Positions 8,525 through 17,636 of a DNA stretch of 64,000 nucleotides are shown here, piece after piece. The stretch is from Streptococcus infantis ATCC 700779. Lineage in GTDB: Bacteria; Bacillota; Bacilli; Lactobacillales; Streptococcaceae. A model generated the notes under the pieces. The model saw nothing but the letters and a program-made list of their open reading frames with translations. It was not told the origin of the DNA and searched no databases. Position 1 is the stretch's first letter. The number at the start of each line of letters is the position of its first letter. Where the stretch lies: positions 1,453,111 through 1,517,110 of the forward strand of contig NZ_GL732439.1 of NCBI RefSeq assembly GCF_000187465.1. Direction: 5' to 3'. Both the position numbers and the translations under genes were made by a program.

Positions 8525-8555
8525 GTAGCCAATAACTGCAAGCCTTTTCAAAATA

Positions 8556-8564
8556 TGCTATACT
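8556..8564 (+). promoter_or_regulatory. Extended -10 promoter of the CoA-binding protein gene
   Basis: TGCTATACT (8556-8564) is an extended -10 element 20 bp before ATG 8584. Confidence 0.6.
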
Positions 8565-8583
8565 GATGAAAAGGAGGATTTCT

Positions 8584-9021
8584 ATGACTCAAGAATTTAT
8601 CAATCCAAGTGATGGTGTGGTCCGTCAGTATCTAGCAACCAGTAAAACTCTAGCTGTAGTAGGCTTATCTGATCGTGAGGAAACAACTAGCAATCGAGTG
8701 ACTAAAGAAATGCAGGCTCGTGGCTATAAAATTATTCCAGTTAACCCTAGAGCTGCAGGTAGCGAGATTTTGGGAGAAAAGGCTTATGCCAGTCTAGCTG
8801 AAATTCCTTTCCCTGTAGATATCGTTAATGTCTATCGTCGCAGTGAATTTTTACCTGATGTAGCACGAGACTTTCTCAAGGCGGATGCCAAGATTTTCTG
8901 GGCACAACTAGGACTTGAAAGTTTGGAAGCAGAAGAAATCTTGCGTGCTGGGGGATGCGATGACATCGTGATGAACCGTTGCATTAAGAGAGAACATACA
9001 CGTTTAATTCTTGAACAATAA
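8584..9021 (+). CDS. CoA-binding (Rossmann) domain protein, YccU-like
   Basis: The 145-residue protein is a single CoA-binding Rossmann domain similar to the N-terminal part of succinyl-CoA synthetase alpha. It shows V-V-G-L-S near residue 29, S-N-R-V-T-K-E-M, V-N-P-R near 56, and W-A-Q-L-G-L near 109. Family members bind CoA; the physiological role is unsettled. The start at 8584 is set by AAGGAGG at 8571-8577. An in-frame ATG at 8566 lies upstream of that site and was rejected. Confidence 0.85.
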   Translation: MTQEFINPSDGVVRQYLATSKTLAVVGLSDREETTSNRVTKEMQARGYKIIPVNPRAAGSEILGEKAYASLAEIPFPVDIVNVYRRSEFLPDVARDFLKADAKIFWAQLGLESLEAEEILRAGGCDDIVMNRCIKREHTRLILEQ

Positions 9022-9048
9022 AAAGGTAGCCTAAAGGCTACCTTTTTT
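9021..9048. terminator. Bidirectional terminator between converging genes
   Basis: AAAAGGTAGCC/GGCTACCTTTT with a TAAA loop has A- and T-runs on both sides. It can serve the plus-strand CoA-binding gene and the minus-strand yeiH. Confidence 0.9.
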
Positions 9049-9049
9049 C

Positions 9050-10060
9050 TTAGAAAATACCAATGAAGGCTTGCATACCAAGACTAGTCAGGATGATAGC
9101 AATCCAGCAAAGGGCTCCAAGAAGAATGGATTTTCCACTGGATTTGATCATAGCAATGAGGTTGGTTTTGAGACCGATAGCGCTCATAGCCATGATGATG
9201 AGGAATTTGGAGAGTTGTTTGAGAGGTGAAAAGAAGCTATTGCTGACACCGAATGATGTGAGAAGAGTAGTTAGCAGAGAAGCTAGGATGAAGTAGAGAA
9301 TGAAAACGGGGAAGATTTTTTTAAGCTTCACTCCTTGGTTGTTGCCTTGTTGACGGCTTTGCCAATAGGAGAGGAAGAGAGTAATAGGGATAATAGCCAG
9401 GGTGCGTGTCAGTTTGACAATAGTAGCAGATTCGAGAGTATTGCTTTGGTAAAGACTATCCCAGGCGCTAGCTGTGGCTGTTACAGAGGATGTATCGTTG
9501 ACTGCAGTACCCGCAAAGAGAGCAAAACCTTCGTTGGAAAGATGGAGCCAAGAACCTAGAGTTGGAAAGATAAGAGCTGCCAAGACATTGAAGAAAAAGA
9601 TAACAGAAATGGCTTGGGCTACTTCTTTTTCCTTGGCGTGAATAACAGGAGCAGTCGCTGCAATGGCAGAACCACCACAGATAGAAGAGCCTACCCCAAC
9701 CAAGGTAGCTAGCTTTGTATCAAGGTTAAAAAAGCGTTGGAAAAAGAAAGCTATAATCAAAGCAATTGAAATAGTTGAGAGGATGACAGGAAGGGAAGAT
9801 TTTCCAACTGCGAAAACTTGTGAGATATTGAGTCCAAACCCAAGCAAGATAACAGCATACTGAAGCAATTTTTTGGAGCTATAAGTCAAACCAGCATCCA
9901 GTTGTTTATAGGGAGTGAGAAAGGGGTAGAGAATCATTCCGATAAAAATGGCGAAAACAGGTGCTCCCACAACAGGCAGAAAGCCTCCTAAAACCCAAGA
10001 GATGATTGAGATGATCAGACAGACTAACAGTCCTGCCCAATTCTTTGATAGAAATGACAT
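9050..10060 (-). CDS. YeiH family putative sulfate/sulfonate exporter
   Basis: This is a 336-residue integral membrane protein of the UPF0324/YeiH family with about ten hydrophobic helices. The family signature [14 protein letters not shown] near residue 120 and [12 protein letters not shown] near 183 is present. YeiH members are proposed anion/sulfur-compound exporters; the substrate here is unknown. AACCTCC on the plus strand just beyond 10060 is the ribosome-binding site. It is transcribed against its neighbours. Confidence 0.87.
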   Translation of the reverse strand: MSFLSKNWAGLLVCLIISIISWVLGGFLPVVGAPVFAIFIGMILYPFLTPYKQLDAGLTYSSKKLLQYAVILLGFGLNISQVFAVGKSSLPVILSTISIALIIAFFFQRFFNLDTKLATLVGVGSSICGGSAIAATAPVIHAKEKEVAQAISVIFFFNVLAALIFPTLGSWLHLSNEGFALFAGTAVNDTSSVTATASAWDSLYQSNTLESATIVKLTRTLAIIPITLFLSYWQSRQQGNNQGVKLKKIFPVFILYFILASLLTTLLTSFGVSNSFFSPLKQLSKFLIIMAMSAIGLKTNLIAMIKSSGKSILLGALCWIAIILTSLGMQAFIGIF

Positions 10061-10214
10061 AAAAACCTCCGAAAATAAATACTCCTTATTATAATCTTAT
10101 CTGTCAGAAAAGTAAAATAGAAAGTAGGAATAAGGTTGTAAATTAACGGAATTTTGCGGTCAGAGAGCTTTTGTAGTATAATAGATATATGTTCTTTGAT
10201 CAAGGAGGATATAT

Positions 10215-11384
10215 ATGGATTTAACCAAACGCTTTAATAAACAATTAGATAAGATACAAGTTTCCTTGATTCGTCAATTTGACCAGGCTATTTCAGAGAT
10301 CCCTGGAGTCCTGCGATTGACCTTGGGAGAACCAGATTTTACAACACCAGATCATGTCAAGGAAGCTGCAAAGCGAGCCATTGACCAAGATCAATCCTAC
10401 TATACAGGGATGAGTGGTTTGTTGACCTTGCGTCAGGCGGCGAGTGATTTTGTAAAAGAGAAATATCGGCTAGACTACAATCCAGAGAATGAAATCTTAG
10501 TCACAATTGGTGCGACAGAGGCTCTATCAGCTACTCTGACAGCTATTTTGGAGGAAGGAGACAAGGTTCTCTTGCCAACTCCTGCCTATCCTGGCTATGA
10601 GCCAATAGTTAATCTAGTTGGTGCAGAGATTGTCGAGATTGATACAACTGAAAATGGTTTTGTTTTGACGCCTGAGATGTTGGAAAAGGCAATTTTGGAG
10701 CAGGGGGACAAGCTCAAGGCAGTTATTCTCAACTATCCAGCCAACCCTACAGGAATTACTTATAGTCGCGAGCAATTAGAAGCCTTGGCAGCTGTTTTAC
10801 GTAAGTATGAGATTTTCGTAGTCTGTGATGAAGTCTACTCAGAATTGACCTATACAGGGGAAAATCATGTATCTTTGGGAACTATGTTGAGAGATCAGGC
10901 AATTATTATTAACGGTCTTTCCAAATCCCATGCCATGACAGGTTGGCGTTTAGGTTTTATCTTTGCACCAGCAAACTTCACAGCTCAACTCATCAAGAGT
11001 CATCAGTATTTGGTAACTGCTGCAAACACCATGGCGCAACATGCTGCGGTGGAAGCATTGACAGCTGGTAAGAACGATGCAGAACCGATGAAGAAGGAAT
11101 ATATCCAGCGTCGGGACTACATTATCGACAAGATGACTGACCTTGGCTTTGAAATCATCAAGCCGGACGGTGCTTTTTATATCTTTGCTAAGATTCCAGC
11201 AGGCTATAATCAAGATTCTTTTGCTTTTCTGAAGGATTTTGCCCAGAAGAAGGCTGTTGCTTTTATCCCTGGTGCTGCATTTGGACAGTATGGAGAAGGC
11301 TATGTTCGCCTATCTTATGCAGCTAGCATGGGAACCATCAGAGAAGCTATGAAACGACTTGAGGAGTACATGAGAGAGGCATGA
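10215..11384 (+). CDS. araT: Class I PLP-dependent aminotransferase (aromatic/aspartate type, AraT-like)
   Basis: The 389-residue fold-type I aminotransferase transfers amino groups between amino acids and 2-oxoglutarate. Visible motifs are [11 protein letters not shown] near residue 35, N-Y-P-A-N-P-T-G near 174, C-D-E-V-Y-S near 202, and [12 protein letters not shown] near 234 containing the PLP lysine. Streptococcal/lactococcal AraT proteins carry this pattern, so aromatic substrates are likely, but aspartate specificity cannot be excluded. AAGGAGG precedes ATG 10215. Its end overlaps recO by 4 bp (ATGA), implying an operon araT-recO-plsX-acp. Confidence 0.88.
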   Translation: MDLTKRFNKQLDKIQVSLIRQFDQAISEIPGVLRLTLGEPDFTTPDHVKEAAKRAIDQDQSYYTGMSGLLTLRQAASDFVKEKYRLDYNPENEILVTIGATEALSATLTAILEEGDKVLLPTPAYPGYEPIVNLVGAEIVEIDTTENGFVLTPEMLEKAILEQGDKLKAVILNYPANPTGITYSREQLEALAAVLRKYEIFVVCDEVYSELTYTGENHVSLGTMLRDQAIIINGLSKSHAMTGWRLGFIFAPANFTAQLIKSHQYLVTAANTMAQHAAVEALTAGKNDAEPMKKEYIQRRDYIIDKMTDLGFEIIKPDGAFYIFAKIPAGYNQDSFAFLKDFAQKKAVAFIPGAAFGQYGEGYVRLSYAASMGTIREAMKRLEEYMREA

Positions 11385-12151
11385 TTCAATCGATTACGAG
11401 TCAGGGTTTAGTACTTTACAATCGAAATTTTCGAGAGGATGATAAGCTTGTTAAAATCTTTACAGAACAGGCAGGCAAGCGCATGTTTTTTGTCAAACAC
11501 GCCGGCCAATCCAAACTAGCTCCTGTCATTCAACCTTTAGTCTTAGCCCATTTTCTCCTAAAAGTCAATGACGATGGACTTAGTTATATAGAAGATTATC
11601 ATGAGGTGAAGACTTTTCCGAAAATCAATAGTGATCTCTTTGTTATGGCTTATGCGACTTACGTTGCAGCCTTGGCAGATGCGAGTTTGCAGGATAACCA
11701 AGAAGATGCTCCCTTATTTACTTTTTTGCAAAAGACTCTAGAGCTGATGGAAGAGGGTCTGGATTATCAAGTTTTGACCAATATTTTTGAAATTCAAATA
11801 TTGACACGTTTTGGAATCAGTCTTAATTTTAATGAGTGTACCTTTTGTCATCGTGTGGGGCAAGCCTTTGACTTCTCCTTCAAATACGGGGGTTGTCTTT
11901 GTCCCGATCATTACCATGAAGATGAGAAACGATGTCATTTAAATCCCAATATTCCTTATCTGCTCAATCAATTTCAAGCCATTGATTTTGAGACCTTGGA
12001 GACTATCTCACTTAAGGCCGAAATCAAGCAAGAATTGCGCAAGTTTATGGACCAAATCTACGAGGAATATGTCGGCATTCATCTGAAATCAAAGAAATTT
12101 ATTGATTCCCTAGCCGATTGGGGACAACTACTGAAAGAGGAAGACAAATGA
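11381..12151 (+). CDS. recO: DNA repair protein RecO
   Basis: RecO works in RecFOR loading of RecA on gapped single-stranded DNA. The 256-residue protein has the N-terminal OB-fold ([16 protein letters not shown]) and a C-terminal helical domain with the zinc cysteines C-T-F-C near residue 152 and C-L-C-P-D-H near 171. Translation is coupled to araT (4-bp overlap), and its stop overlaps the plsX start. The unusual clustering with lipid genes is conserved in pneumococcus. Confidence 0.93.
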   Translation: MIQSITSQGLVLYNRNFREDDKLVKIFTEQAGKRMFFVKHAGQSKLAPVIQPLVLAHFLLKVNDDGLSYIEDYHEVKTFPKINSDLFVMAYATYVAALADASLQDNQEDAPLFTFLQKTLELMEEGLDYQVLTNIFEIQILTRFGISLNFNECTFCHRVGQAFDFSFKYGGCLCPDHYHEDEKRCHLNPNIPYLLNQFQAIDFETLETISLKAEIKQELRKFMDQIYEEYVGIHLKSKKFIDSLADWGQLLKEEDK

Positions 12152-13140
12152 AAAAAATCGCAGTTGATGCAATGGGTGGCGATTACGCACCACAAGCTAT
12201 TGTAGAGGGAGTTAATCAAGCCCTTGCTGACTTTTCAGATATTGAAGTCCAACTTTACGGAGACGAAAGTAAAATCAAGCAATATCTAACAGCTACAGAG
12301 CGCGTCAGCATTATCCATACAGATGAGAAAATAAATTCTGATGATGAGCCTACAAAAGCTATCCGCAAGAAGAAAAATGCCAGCATGGTATTGGCAGCTA
12401 AGGCTGTCAAAGATGGAGAGGCAGATGCAGTTCTTTCTGCAGGAAATACAGGTGCCTTGTTAGCAGCGGGATTTTTCATCGTTGGTCGTATCAAAAATAT
12501 CGATCGACCAGGTCTTATGTCAACCTTGCCAACTACTGATGGAAAAGGTTTTGACATGCTTGACCTTGGTGCTAATGCAGAAAATACAGCTCATCACCTG
12601 CATCAATACGCTATCCTAGGTTCCTTCTATGCTAGAAATGTTCGTGGTATTGAAAAACCTCGTGTAGGTTTGCTTAATAACGGGACAGAGAGCAGCAAGG
12701 GAGATCCACTCCGCAAGGAAGCCTATGACCTATTAGTGGCTGACGAGAGTTTGAATTTCGTCGGGAACGTGGAAGCGCGTGATTTGATGGATGGTGTTGC
12801 CGATGTAGTCGTAACAGATGGTTTCACGGGAAACGCTGTGCTCAAAGCTATTGAAGGGACTGCTATGGGTATCATGGGCTTGCTTAAAAATGCTATTGTA
12901 GGTGGCGGTCTTAGAGCCAAGCTAGGGGCTTTCCTTCTTAAGGATAACCTAAGAGGTTTGAAAAAACAGCTCAACTATTCAGATGTTGGAGGTGCGGTTC
13001 TGTTTGGTGTTAAGGCACCAGTAGTTAAGACTCATGGCTCAAGTGATGCCAAGGCTGTCTATAGCACAATACGCCAGATTCGTACCATGCTTGAGACAGA
13101 TGTAGTTGCCCAAACTGCGCGTGAATTTTCAGAGGAATAA
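12148..13140 (+). CDS. plsX: Phosphate acyltransferase PlsX
   Basis: PlsX converts acyl-ACP to acyl-phosphate, which PlsY uses for phosphatidic acid synthesis. The 330-residue protein begins [15 protein letters not shown], the family hallmark, and contains S-A-G-N-T-G-A near residue 98 and G-N-V-E-A-R-D near 205. The start at 12148 (ATGA overlap with the recO stop) was preferred to the upstream in-frame ATG 12118 because the domain begins there. The next gene encodes an acyl carrier protein, which fits a shared role in phospholipid synthesis. Confidence 0.96.
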   Translation: MKKIAVDAMGGDYAPQAIVEGVNQALADFSDIEVQLYGDESKIKQYLTATERVSIIHTDEKINSDDEPTKAIRKKKNASMVLAAKAVKDGEADAVLSAGNTGALLAAGFFIVGRIKNIDRPGLMSTLPTTDGKGFDMLDLGANAENTAHHLHQYAILGSFYARNVRGIEKPRVGLLNNGTESSKGDPLRKEAYDLLVADESLNFVGNVEARDLMDGVADVVVTDGFTGNAVLKAIEGTAMGIMGLLKNAIVGGGLRAKLGAFLLKDNLRGLKKQLNYSDVGGAVLFGVKAPVVKTHGSSDAKAVYSTIRQIRTMLETDVVAQTAREFSEE

Positions 13141-13150
13141 GGAGAACAAT

Positions 13151-13387
13151 ATGACAGAACAACAAATTTTTGACCGTATCGTAACCATCATTCAAGAGCG
13201 TCAAGGAGAAGACTTTGTCGTAACCGAAAACTTGAGCTTAAAGGATGACTTGAATGCTGATTCAGTAGATTTGATGGAATTTGTCCTAACCATTGAGGAT
13301 GAATTTGGAATCGAAATCGATGATGAAGAAATTGACAACCTCCAAAGTGTCGCAGACGTATTAGCAATCATTAAAAATAGAATATAA
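13151..13387 (+). CDS. acpP: Acyl carrier protein
   Basis: This 78-residue acidic four-helix carrier has the phosphopantetheine attachment motif A-D-S-V-D-L with Ser38. It carries acyl chains on the 4'-phosphopantetheine arm. AAGGAGAA precedes ATG 13151; an upstream in-frame ATG at 13106 lies inside plsX and was rejected. It immediately follows plsX, suggesting it serves acyl-phosphate transfer. Streptococci have a second ACP in the fab cluster elsewhere, so this may be the accessory copy. Confidence 0.93.
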   Translation: MTEQQIFDRIVTIIQERQGEDFVVTENLSLKDDLNADSVDLMEFVLTIEDEFGIEIDDEEIDNLQSVADVLAIIKNRI

Positions 13388-13388
13388 G

Positions 13389-13420
13389 AAAAAGCAACAT
13401 GCTGGTCATGTTGCTTTTTT
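13389..13420 (+). terminator. Terminator of the araT-recO-plsX-acp operon
   Basis: The stem AAAGCAACATG/CATGTTGCTTT is followed by a T-run. Confidence 0.9.
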
Positions 13421-13494
13421 ATGTAGACTGTGCTGATATGGTTTTTTTGTGATAGGTAAAGCATTTATCTTGACAAATTTGTTTATTCATATGA

Positions 13495-13524
13495 ACACTT
13501 AAACTTATATCAGTACAGTTTGAG
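13495..13524 (+). promoter_or_regulatory. Candidate ComE box of comAB
   Basis: ACACTTAAA (13495-13503) and ACAGTTTGAG (13515-13524) span 30 bp, the same total as the pneumococcal ComE direct repeat (9+12+9). A possible -10 TAAAAT is at 13576-13581. ComE is known to induce comAB. The match is imperfect in the left half. Confidence 0.5.
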
Positions 13525-13628
13525 TACAGATATTGTTTTTTTAGAAAGAGTTACCTATTTCTTACTTTGTTTGGCTAAAATAATCTTACAGAACTTTTAA
13601 TTAGATTGTTAAGAAAAAGGATAAGAAT

Positions 13629-15782
13629 ATGAAATTTAGGAAAAAACACTACCGCTCACAGATGGATCAGAAGGACTGCGGAGTGGCTTCGTTGGCCATG
13701 GTGTTTGGCTATTTTGGAAGCTATTATTCATTAGCACGTCTACGAGAGTTAGCCAAAACGACTATAAATGGGACGACAGCTTTGGGGCTAGTGAAAGTTG
13801 CGGAGGAACTTGGGTTTGAAACACAGGCTATTCAAGCGGATATGAGCCTGTTCGATTTGCCTGATTTGACATTTCCTTTTATCGTACACGTACTTAAGGA
13901 AGGAGAATTACTTCATTACTATGTAGTAACCGGACGGGATAAGGAGAATATTCATATAGCTGACCCAGATCCAGGGATTAGATTGACAAAACTATCGCGC
14001 GAAAGATTTGAAGAAGAATGGACAGGAACAACTATCTTTGTGGCTCCCTCCCCAAATTATCAGCCACATAAGGACAAGAATCAGGGTTGGACTTCTTTTC
14101 TACCTATTTTGATAAATCAGAAAGGTTTAATCATCAATATCATTTTAGCGACTACTCTAGTAACCTTGATTAATATCGTTGGTTCATACTATCTACAATC
14201 TATTATTGATACCTATGTACCAAATCAGACATCTTCTACCCTAAGTGTTATTTCTATATGTCTTGTTATCGTGTATGCCCTTCAGCAGATTTTGTCTTTT
14301 GCTCAAGATTACCTATTAATTGTCCTTGGGCAACGTCTATCGATTGATGTTATTTTATCTTATATCAAACATGTTTTTCATCTACCTGTGTCTTTTTTTG
14401 CGACTCGACGGACGGGGGAAATCGTGTCTCGATTTACAGATGCCAATAGTATCATAGATGCCTTAGCTTCAACCATTATTTCAATTTTTTTGGATATATC
14501 TACGGTATTGATTATTTCCATAATCTTGTTTTTGCAAAATAGTAGTCTTTTTTTCATAAGTTTATTGGGTCTCCCTATTTATGCTGCAATTATTTTTGCT
14601 TTTATGAAACCTTTTGAAAAGATGAACCGGGATACTATGGAAGCAAATGCAACCCTATCATCATCCGTTATAGAGGATATCAATGGTATTGAAACGATTA
14701 AATCCTTGGCTAGCGAAAAAATACGCTACCAAAAGATTGATAGGGAATTTGTGGACTATCTGAAAAGATCCTTTACTTATAGTAGAGCAGAAAGTCAGCA
14801 AAAAGCTCTTAAAAAACTTGCTCAACTTTTTCTAAATGTCTGTATTTTATGGATGGGGGCCAATCTTGTTATGGATGGGAAAATGAGCTTAGGACAGTTA
14901 ATTACCTATAATACACTTCTTTATTATTTTACGAATTCTCTAGAAAACATCATCAACCTTCAGAGTAAGCTTCAAACAGCTCAAGTTGCTAATAGTCGTC
15001 TCAACGAGGTGTATCTGGTCAAATCCGAGTTTGAAGAACAGAAAATGGTAGAGGATTTGAGTATGGTTCAAGGAGATATGACTTTTAAGGGAATTCACTA
15101 CAAGTATGAATATGGTCAAGATATCTTATCAGATATCAATTTGACAATCAAACAGGGCTCTAAAATAGCTCTTGTAGGGGTTTCAGGATCAGGGAAGTCG
15201 ACCCTAGCTAAGATGATGGTTAATTTTTACAGCCCAAGTCAGGGAGAAATCAGACTGGGGGATCTGAATTTAAATCATATTGATAAAAAGTCTCTGCGCC
15301 AATATATCAACTATTTACCTCAACAACCATATGTATTCAATGGAACAATATTAGAAAATCTCCTTCTTGGAGCTAAAGAGGGAACTACTCAGGAGGATAT
15401 AGTGCGTGCGGTGGAATTAGCAGAAATTCGTGAAGATATTGAGCGTATGCCCTTGAATTACCAGACAGAATTGACTTCTGATGGTACAGGAATTTCTGGT
15501 GGTCAACGCCAGAGGATTGCTTTGGCGCGTGCTCTCTTGACAGATGCCCCTATCTTGATTCTGGACGAGGCGACGAGCAGCCTAGATATCTTAACAGAGA
15601 AACGGATAGTAGACAATCTCATGAATCTAGATAAGACCTTGATTTTCATTGCTCACCGCTTGACTATTGCTGAACGAGTGGAGAAAGTTGTCGTTTTGGA
15701 TCGGGGTAAGATTGTAGAGGAGGGGAATCATGCTGACTTACTTGTTCAAAATAGTTTTTATACTCATTTAGTTAACTGTTAG
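13629..15782 (+). CDS. comA: Competence peptide ABC transporter/peptidase ComA
   Basis: ComA exports the competence-stimulating peptide and removes its double-glycine leader. The 717-residue protein has an N-terminal C39 peptidase domain with an intact triad C17, H96 and D112. Six membrane helices follow (about 155-440), then an ABC ATPase with Walker A G-V-S-G-S-G-K-S-T, signature S-G-G-Q-R-Q-R, and Walker B I-L-I-L-D-E-A-T. Length and sequence match pneumococcal ComA rather than the bacteriocin transporter BlpA. comB starts 13 bp downstream. No damage is visible, in contrast to comB. Confidence 0.95.
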   Translation: MKFRKKHYRSQMDQKDCGVASLAMVFGYFGSYYSLARLRELAKTTINGTTALGLVKVAEELGFETQAIQADMSLFDLPDLTFPFIVHVLKEGELLHYYVVTGRDKENIHIADPDPGIRLTKLSRERFEEEWTGTTIFVAPSPNYQPHKDKNQGWTSFLPILINQKGLIINIILATTLVTLINIVGSYYLQSIIDTYVPNQTSSTLSVISICLVIVYALQQILSFAQDYLLIVLGQRLSIDVILSYIKHVFHLPVSFFATRRTGEIVSRFTDANSIIDALASTIISIFLDISTVLIISIILFLQNSSLFFISLLGLPIYAAIIFAFMKPFEKMNRDTMEANATLSSSVIEDINGIETIKSLASEKIRYQKIDREFVDYLKRSFTYSRAESQQKALKKLAQLFLNVCILWMGANLVMDGKMSLGQLITYNTLLYYFTNSLENIINLQSKLQTAQVANSRLNEVYLVKSEFEEQKMVEDLSMVQGDMTFKGIHYKYEYGQDILSDINLTIKQGSKIALVGVSGSGKSTLAKMMVNFYSPSQGEIRLGDLNLNHIDKKSLRQYINYLPQQPYVFNGTILENLLLGAKEGTTQEDIVRAVELAEIREDIERMPLNYQTELTSDGTGISGGQRQRIALARALLTDAPILILDEATSSLDILTEKRIVDNLMNLDKTLIFIAHRLTIAERVEKVVVLDRGKIVEEGNHADLLVQNSFYTHLVNC

Positions 15783-15794
15783 AAAGGAGAAATA

Positions 15795-16712
15795 ATGCAC
15801 CTTGAATTTTTAGAAAGTGCGGAATTTTATAATCGACGTTATCATAATTTTTCCAGCCGAGTGATTTTTCCTATGTCACTTTTGGTGGTGTTTACGTTTG
15901 GATTTGCAATGTTTGCAGAAAAGGAAATTAGTTTATCTTCGAAAGCTACAGTTGAACCTAGTCGTATCATTGCTAATATCCAATCAACTAGTAATAGGCG
16001 GATGGTAGTTAATTATCTGGAAGAGAACAAACAAGTGCAACGAGGAGATTTACTTGTTCAGTATCAGGAGGTTGGAGATGTGATCCAGGATGAAGCCAAT
16101 GTTAATCAGTTGGAGAGTTTTAGAAATCATCAAAGTAAAACAAGTAACCTTAAGAACAGTACTACACAGCCCAATATAGGTCTCTTTTCTCAGAATTCTT
16201 CGACTGTACAAGAGCAGATAGCTGTAGAGCAAGATGATTTAGAAAGAGAAATAGGCAAAAAAAATCAAACTAGCTTACTTGAAAAAGGAACAATAAGAGC
16301 CCAGGAAGACGGAGTTCTTTATCTCAATCCTGAAAGGAATCAATCTGCGGTCGTCACAGAAGGGACATTACTGGCTAAATTATATCCACTATTAGATAGA
16401 GAAGGGAAAACAAAATTGACGGCCTATCTTAGTTCAAAAGATATTGTGAGAATCAAGATTGGAGATTCTGTACGCTTTACCACGACTAATGGTGCTAATG
16501 GTCAAGTGAGACTTGTTTCTACTATCACTAGTATTGATACAATTGCAACGAGAACTGACCAAGGAAATTTCTTTAAAATAGAAGCGGAAACAAAAATAAC
16601 TCAAGAACAAGCTGAAAAGCTTAGGTACGGTTTAGAAGGCCACTTACAAATAATCATAGGCAAGAAAAGTTATTTACGCTATTATTTGGATGATTTTTTG
16701 AATTGGGAATAA
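15795..16712 (+). CDS. comB: Competence transport accessory protein ComB, internally shortened
   Basis: ComB is the membrane-fusion partner of ComA. The N-terminal ~80 residues (cytoplasmic [16 protein letters not shown], one membrane helix at ~24-42, beginning of the lipoyl-like domain) and the C-terminal ~125 residues (G-V-L-Y-L-N-P-E..., [20 protein letters not shown]) match pneumococcal ComB. The protein is 305 residues instead of ~449. The central region that normally forms a long coiled-coil hairpin is reduced to ~90 low-complexity residues rich in N, Q and S. The frame is intact. It may be a functional short form or a partly decayed adaptor. AAGGAG precedes ATG 15795. Confidence 0.88.
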   Translation: MHLEFLESAEFYNRRYHNFSSRVIFPMSLLVVFTFGFAMFAEKEISLSSKATVEPSRIIANIQSTSNRRMVVNYLEENKQVQRGDLLVQYQEVGDVIQDEANVNQLESFRNHQSKTSNLKNSTTQPNIGLFSQNSSTVQEQIAVEQDDLEREIGKKNQTSLLEKGTIRAQEDGVLYLNPERNQSAVVTEGTLLAKLYPLLDREGKTKLTAYLSSKDIVRIKIGDSVRFTTTNGANGQVRLVSTITSIDTIATRTDQGNFFKIEAETKITQEQAEKLRYGLEGHLQIIIGKKSYLRYYLDDFLNWE

Positions 16713-16738
16713 TAATCACCTTTTCTTAAATAATATTT

Positions 16739-16773
16739 AAAAACTGTAATCCTAAAACGATTTACAGTTTTTA
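16739..16773 (+). terminator. comAB terminator
   Basis: AAAAACTGTAA pairs with TTTACAGTTTTT, with T residues in the right arm and after it. Confidence 0.75.
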
Positions 16774-16793
16774 TAAAACTCAGAAGAGAATAC

Positions 16794-16841
16794 GTTTTCG
16801 TTCGTAAAACATTTGATTTCTGCTTATTTTTGTGTTAGAAT
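16794..16841 (+). promoter_or_regulatory. PurR box and promoter of the purC operon
   Basis: GTTTTCGTTCGTAAAAC at 16794-16810 contains the PurR core ACGAAC on the minus strand. An extended -10 TGTTAGAAT ends at 16841, ~33 bp before purC. Streptococcal PurR binds such boxes and responds to PRPP. Confidence 0.6.
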
Positions 16842-16873
16842 GAGGCCAAGTAATACGAAAGGCGAATAATAAA

Positions 16874-17581
16874 ATGTCCAGTAAACTTATTTATACGGGA
16901 AAAGCTAAAGATATCTATACTACAGAAGACGAACATGTGATTAGGTCCGTTTATAAGGACCAGGCTACCATGCTGAATGGTGCTCGTAAAGAGACTATCG
17001 AAGGTAAAGGTGTGCTCAATAATCAGATTTCGTCTCTTATTTTTGAAAGATTAAATGCTGCGGGTGTGGCTACTCACTTTATCGAACGTATCTCTGATAC
17101 AGAACAACTTAACAAGAAGGTTTCAATCATTCCTTTGGAGGTTGTGCTTCGTAACGTGACTGCGGGTTCTTTCTCAAAACGTTTTGGAGTTGAAGAAGGT
17201 TTGGAATTAGAAACTCCAATCGTTGAATTTTACTACAAGAACGATGATTTGGATGATCCATTTATCAATGATGAGCATGTGAAGTTCTTGGATATTGCCA
17301 ACGATGAGCAAATTGCTTATATCAAGGAAGAAACGCGTCGTATCAATGAATTGCTGAAAGATTGGTTTGAACAAATTGGTCTGCGTTTGATTGACTTCAA
17401 ATTGGAATTTGGTTTTGATAAGGATGGCAAGATCATCTTGGCAGATGAATTTTCACCAGACAACTGCCGTCTTTGGGATGCGGAAGGGCACCATATGGAC
17501 AAGGATGTTTTCCGTAGAGATTTGGGCAGTCTAACGGATGTTTATAAGGTTGTGTTAGAGAAATTGCAGGGATTGAAGTAA
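16874..17581 (+). CDS. purC: SAICAR synthetase
   Basis: PurC joins CAIR and aspartate to form SAICAR with ATP. The 235-residue length is normal. Visible motifs are Y-T-G-K-A-K-D-I-Y near residue 6, [10 protein letters not shown] near 90, and the signature L-I-D-F-K-L-E-F-G near residue 170. D-E-F-S-P-D follows near 191. It is the first gene of the main purine cluster, behind a PurR-type box. The order purC-L-F-M-N-H is the pneumococcal one but differs from the reaction order. Confidence 0.97.
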   Translation: MSSKLIYTGKAKDIYTTEDEHVIRSVYKDQATMLNGARKETIEGKGVLNNQISSLIFERLNAAGVATHFIERISDTEQLNKKVSIIPLEVVLRNVTAGSFSKRFGVEEGLELETPIVEFYYKNDDLDDPFINDEHVKFLDIANDEQIAYIKEETRRINELLKDWFEQIGLRLIDFKLEFGFDKDGKIILADEFSPDNCRLWDAEGHHMDKDVFRRDLGSLTDVYKVVLEKLQGLK

Positions 17582-17636
17582 AGTTTTACTTGCTCTTCAC
17601 TACAATCTTTAAGTAGAAATAGATAAAGGAACTAAA

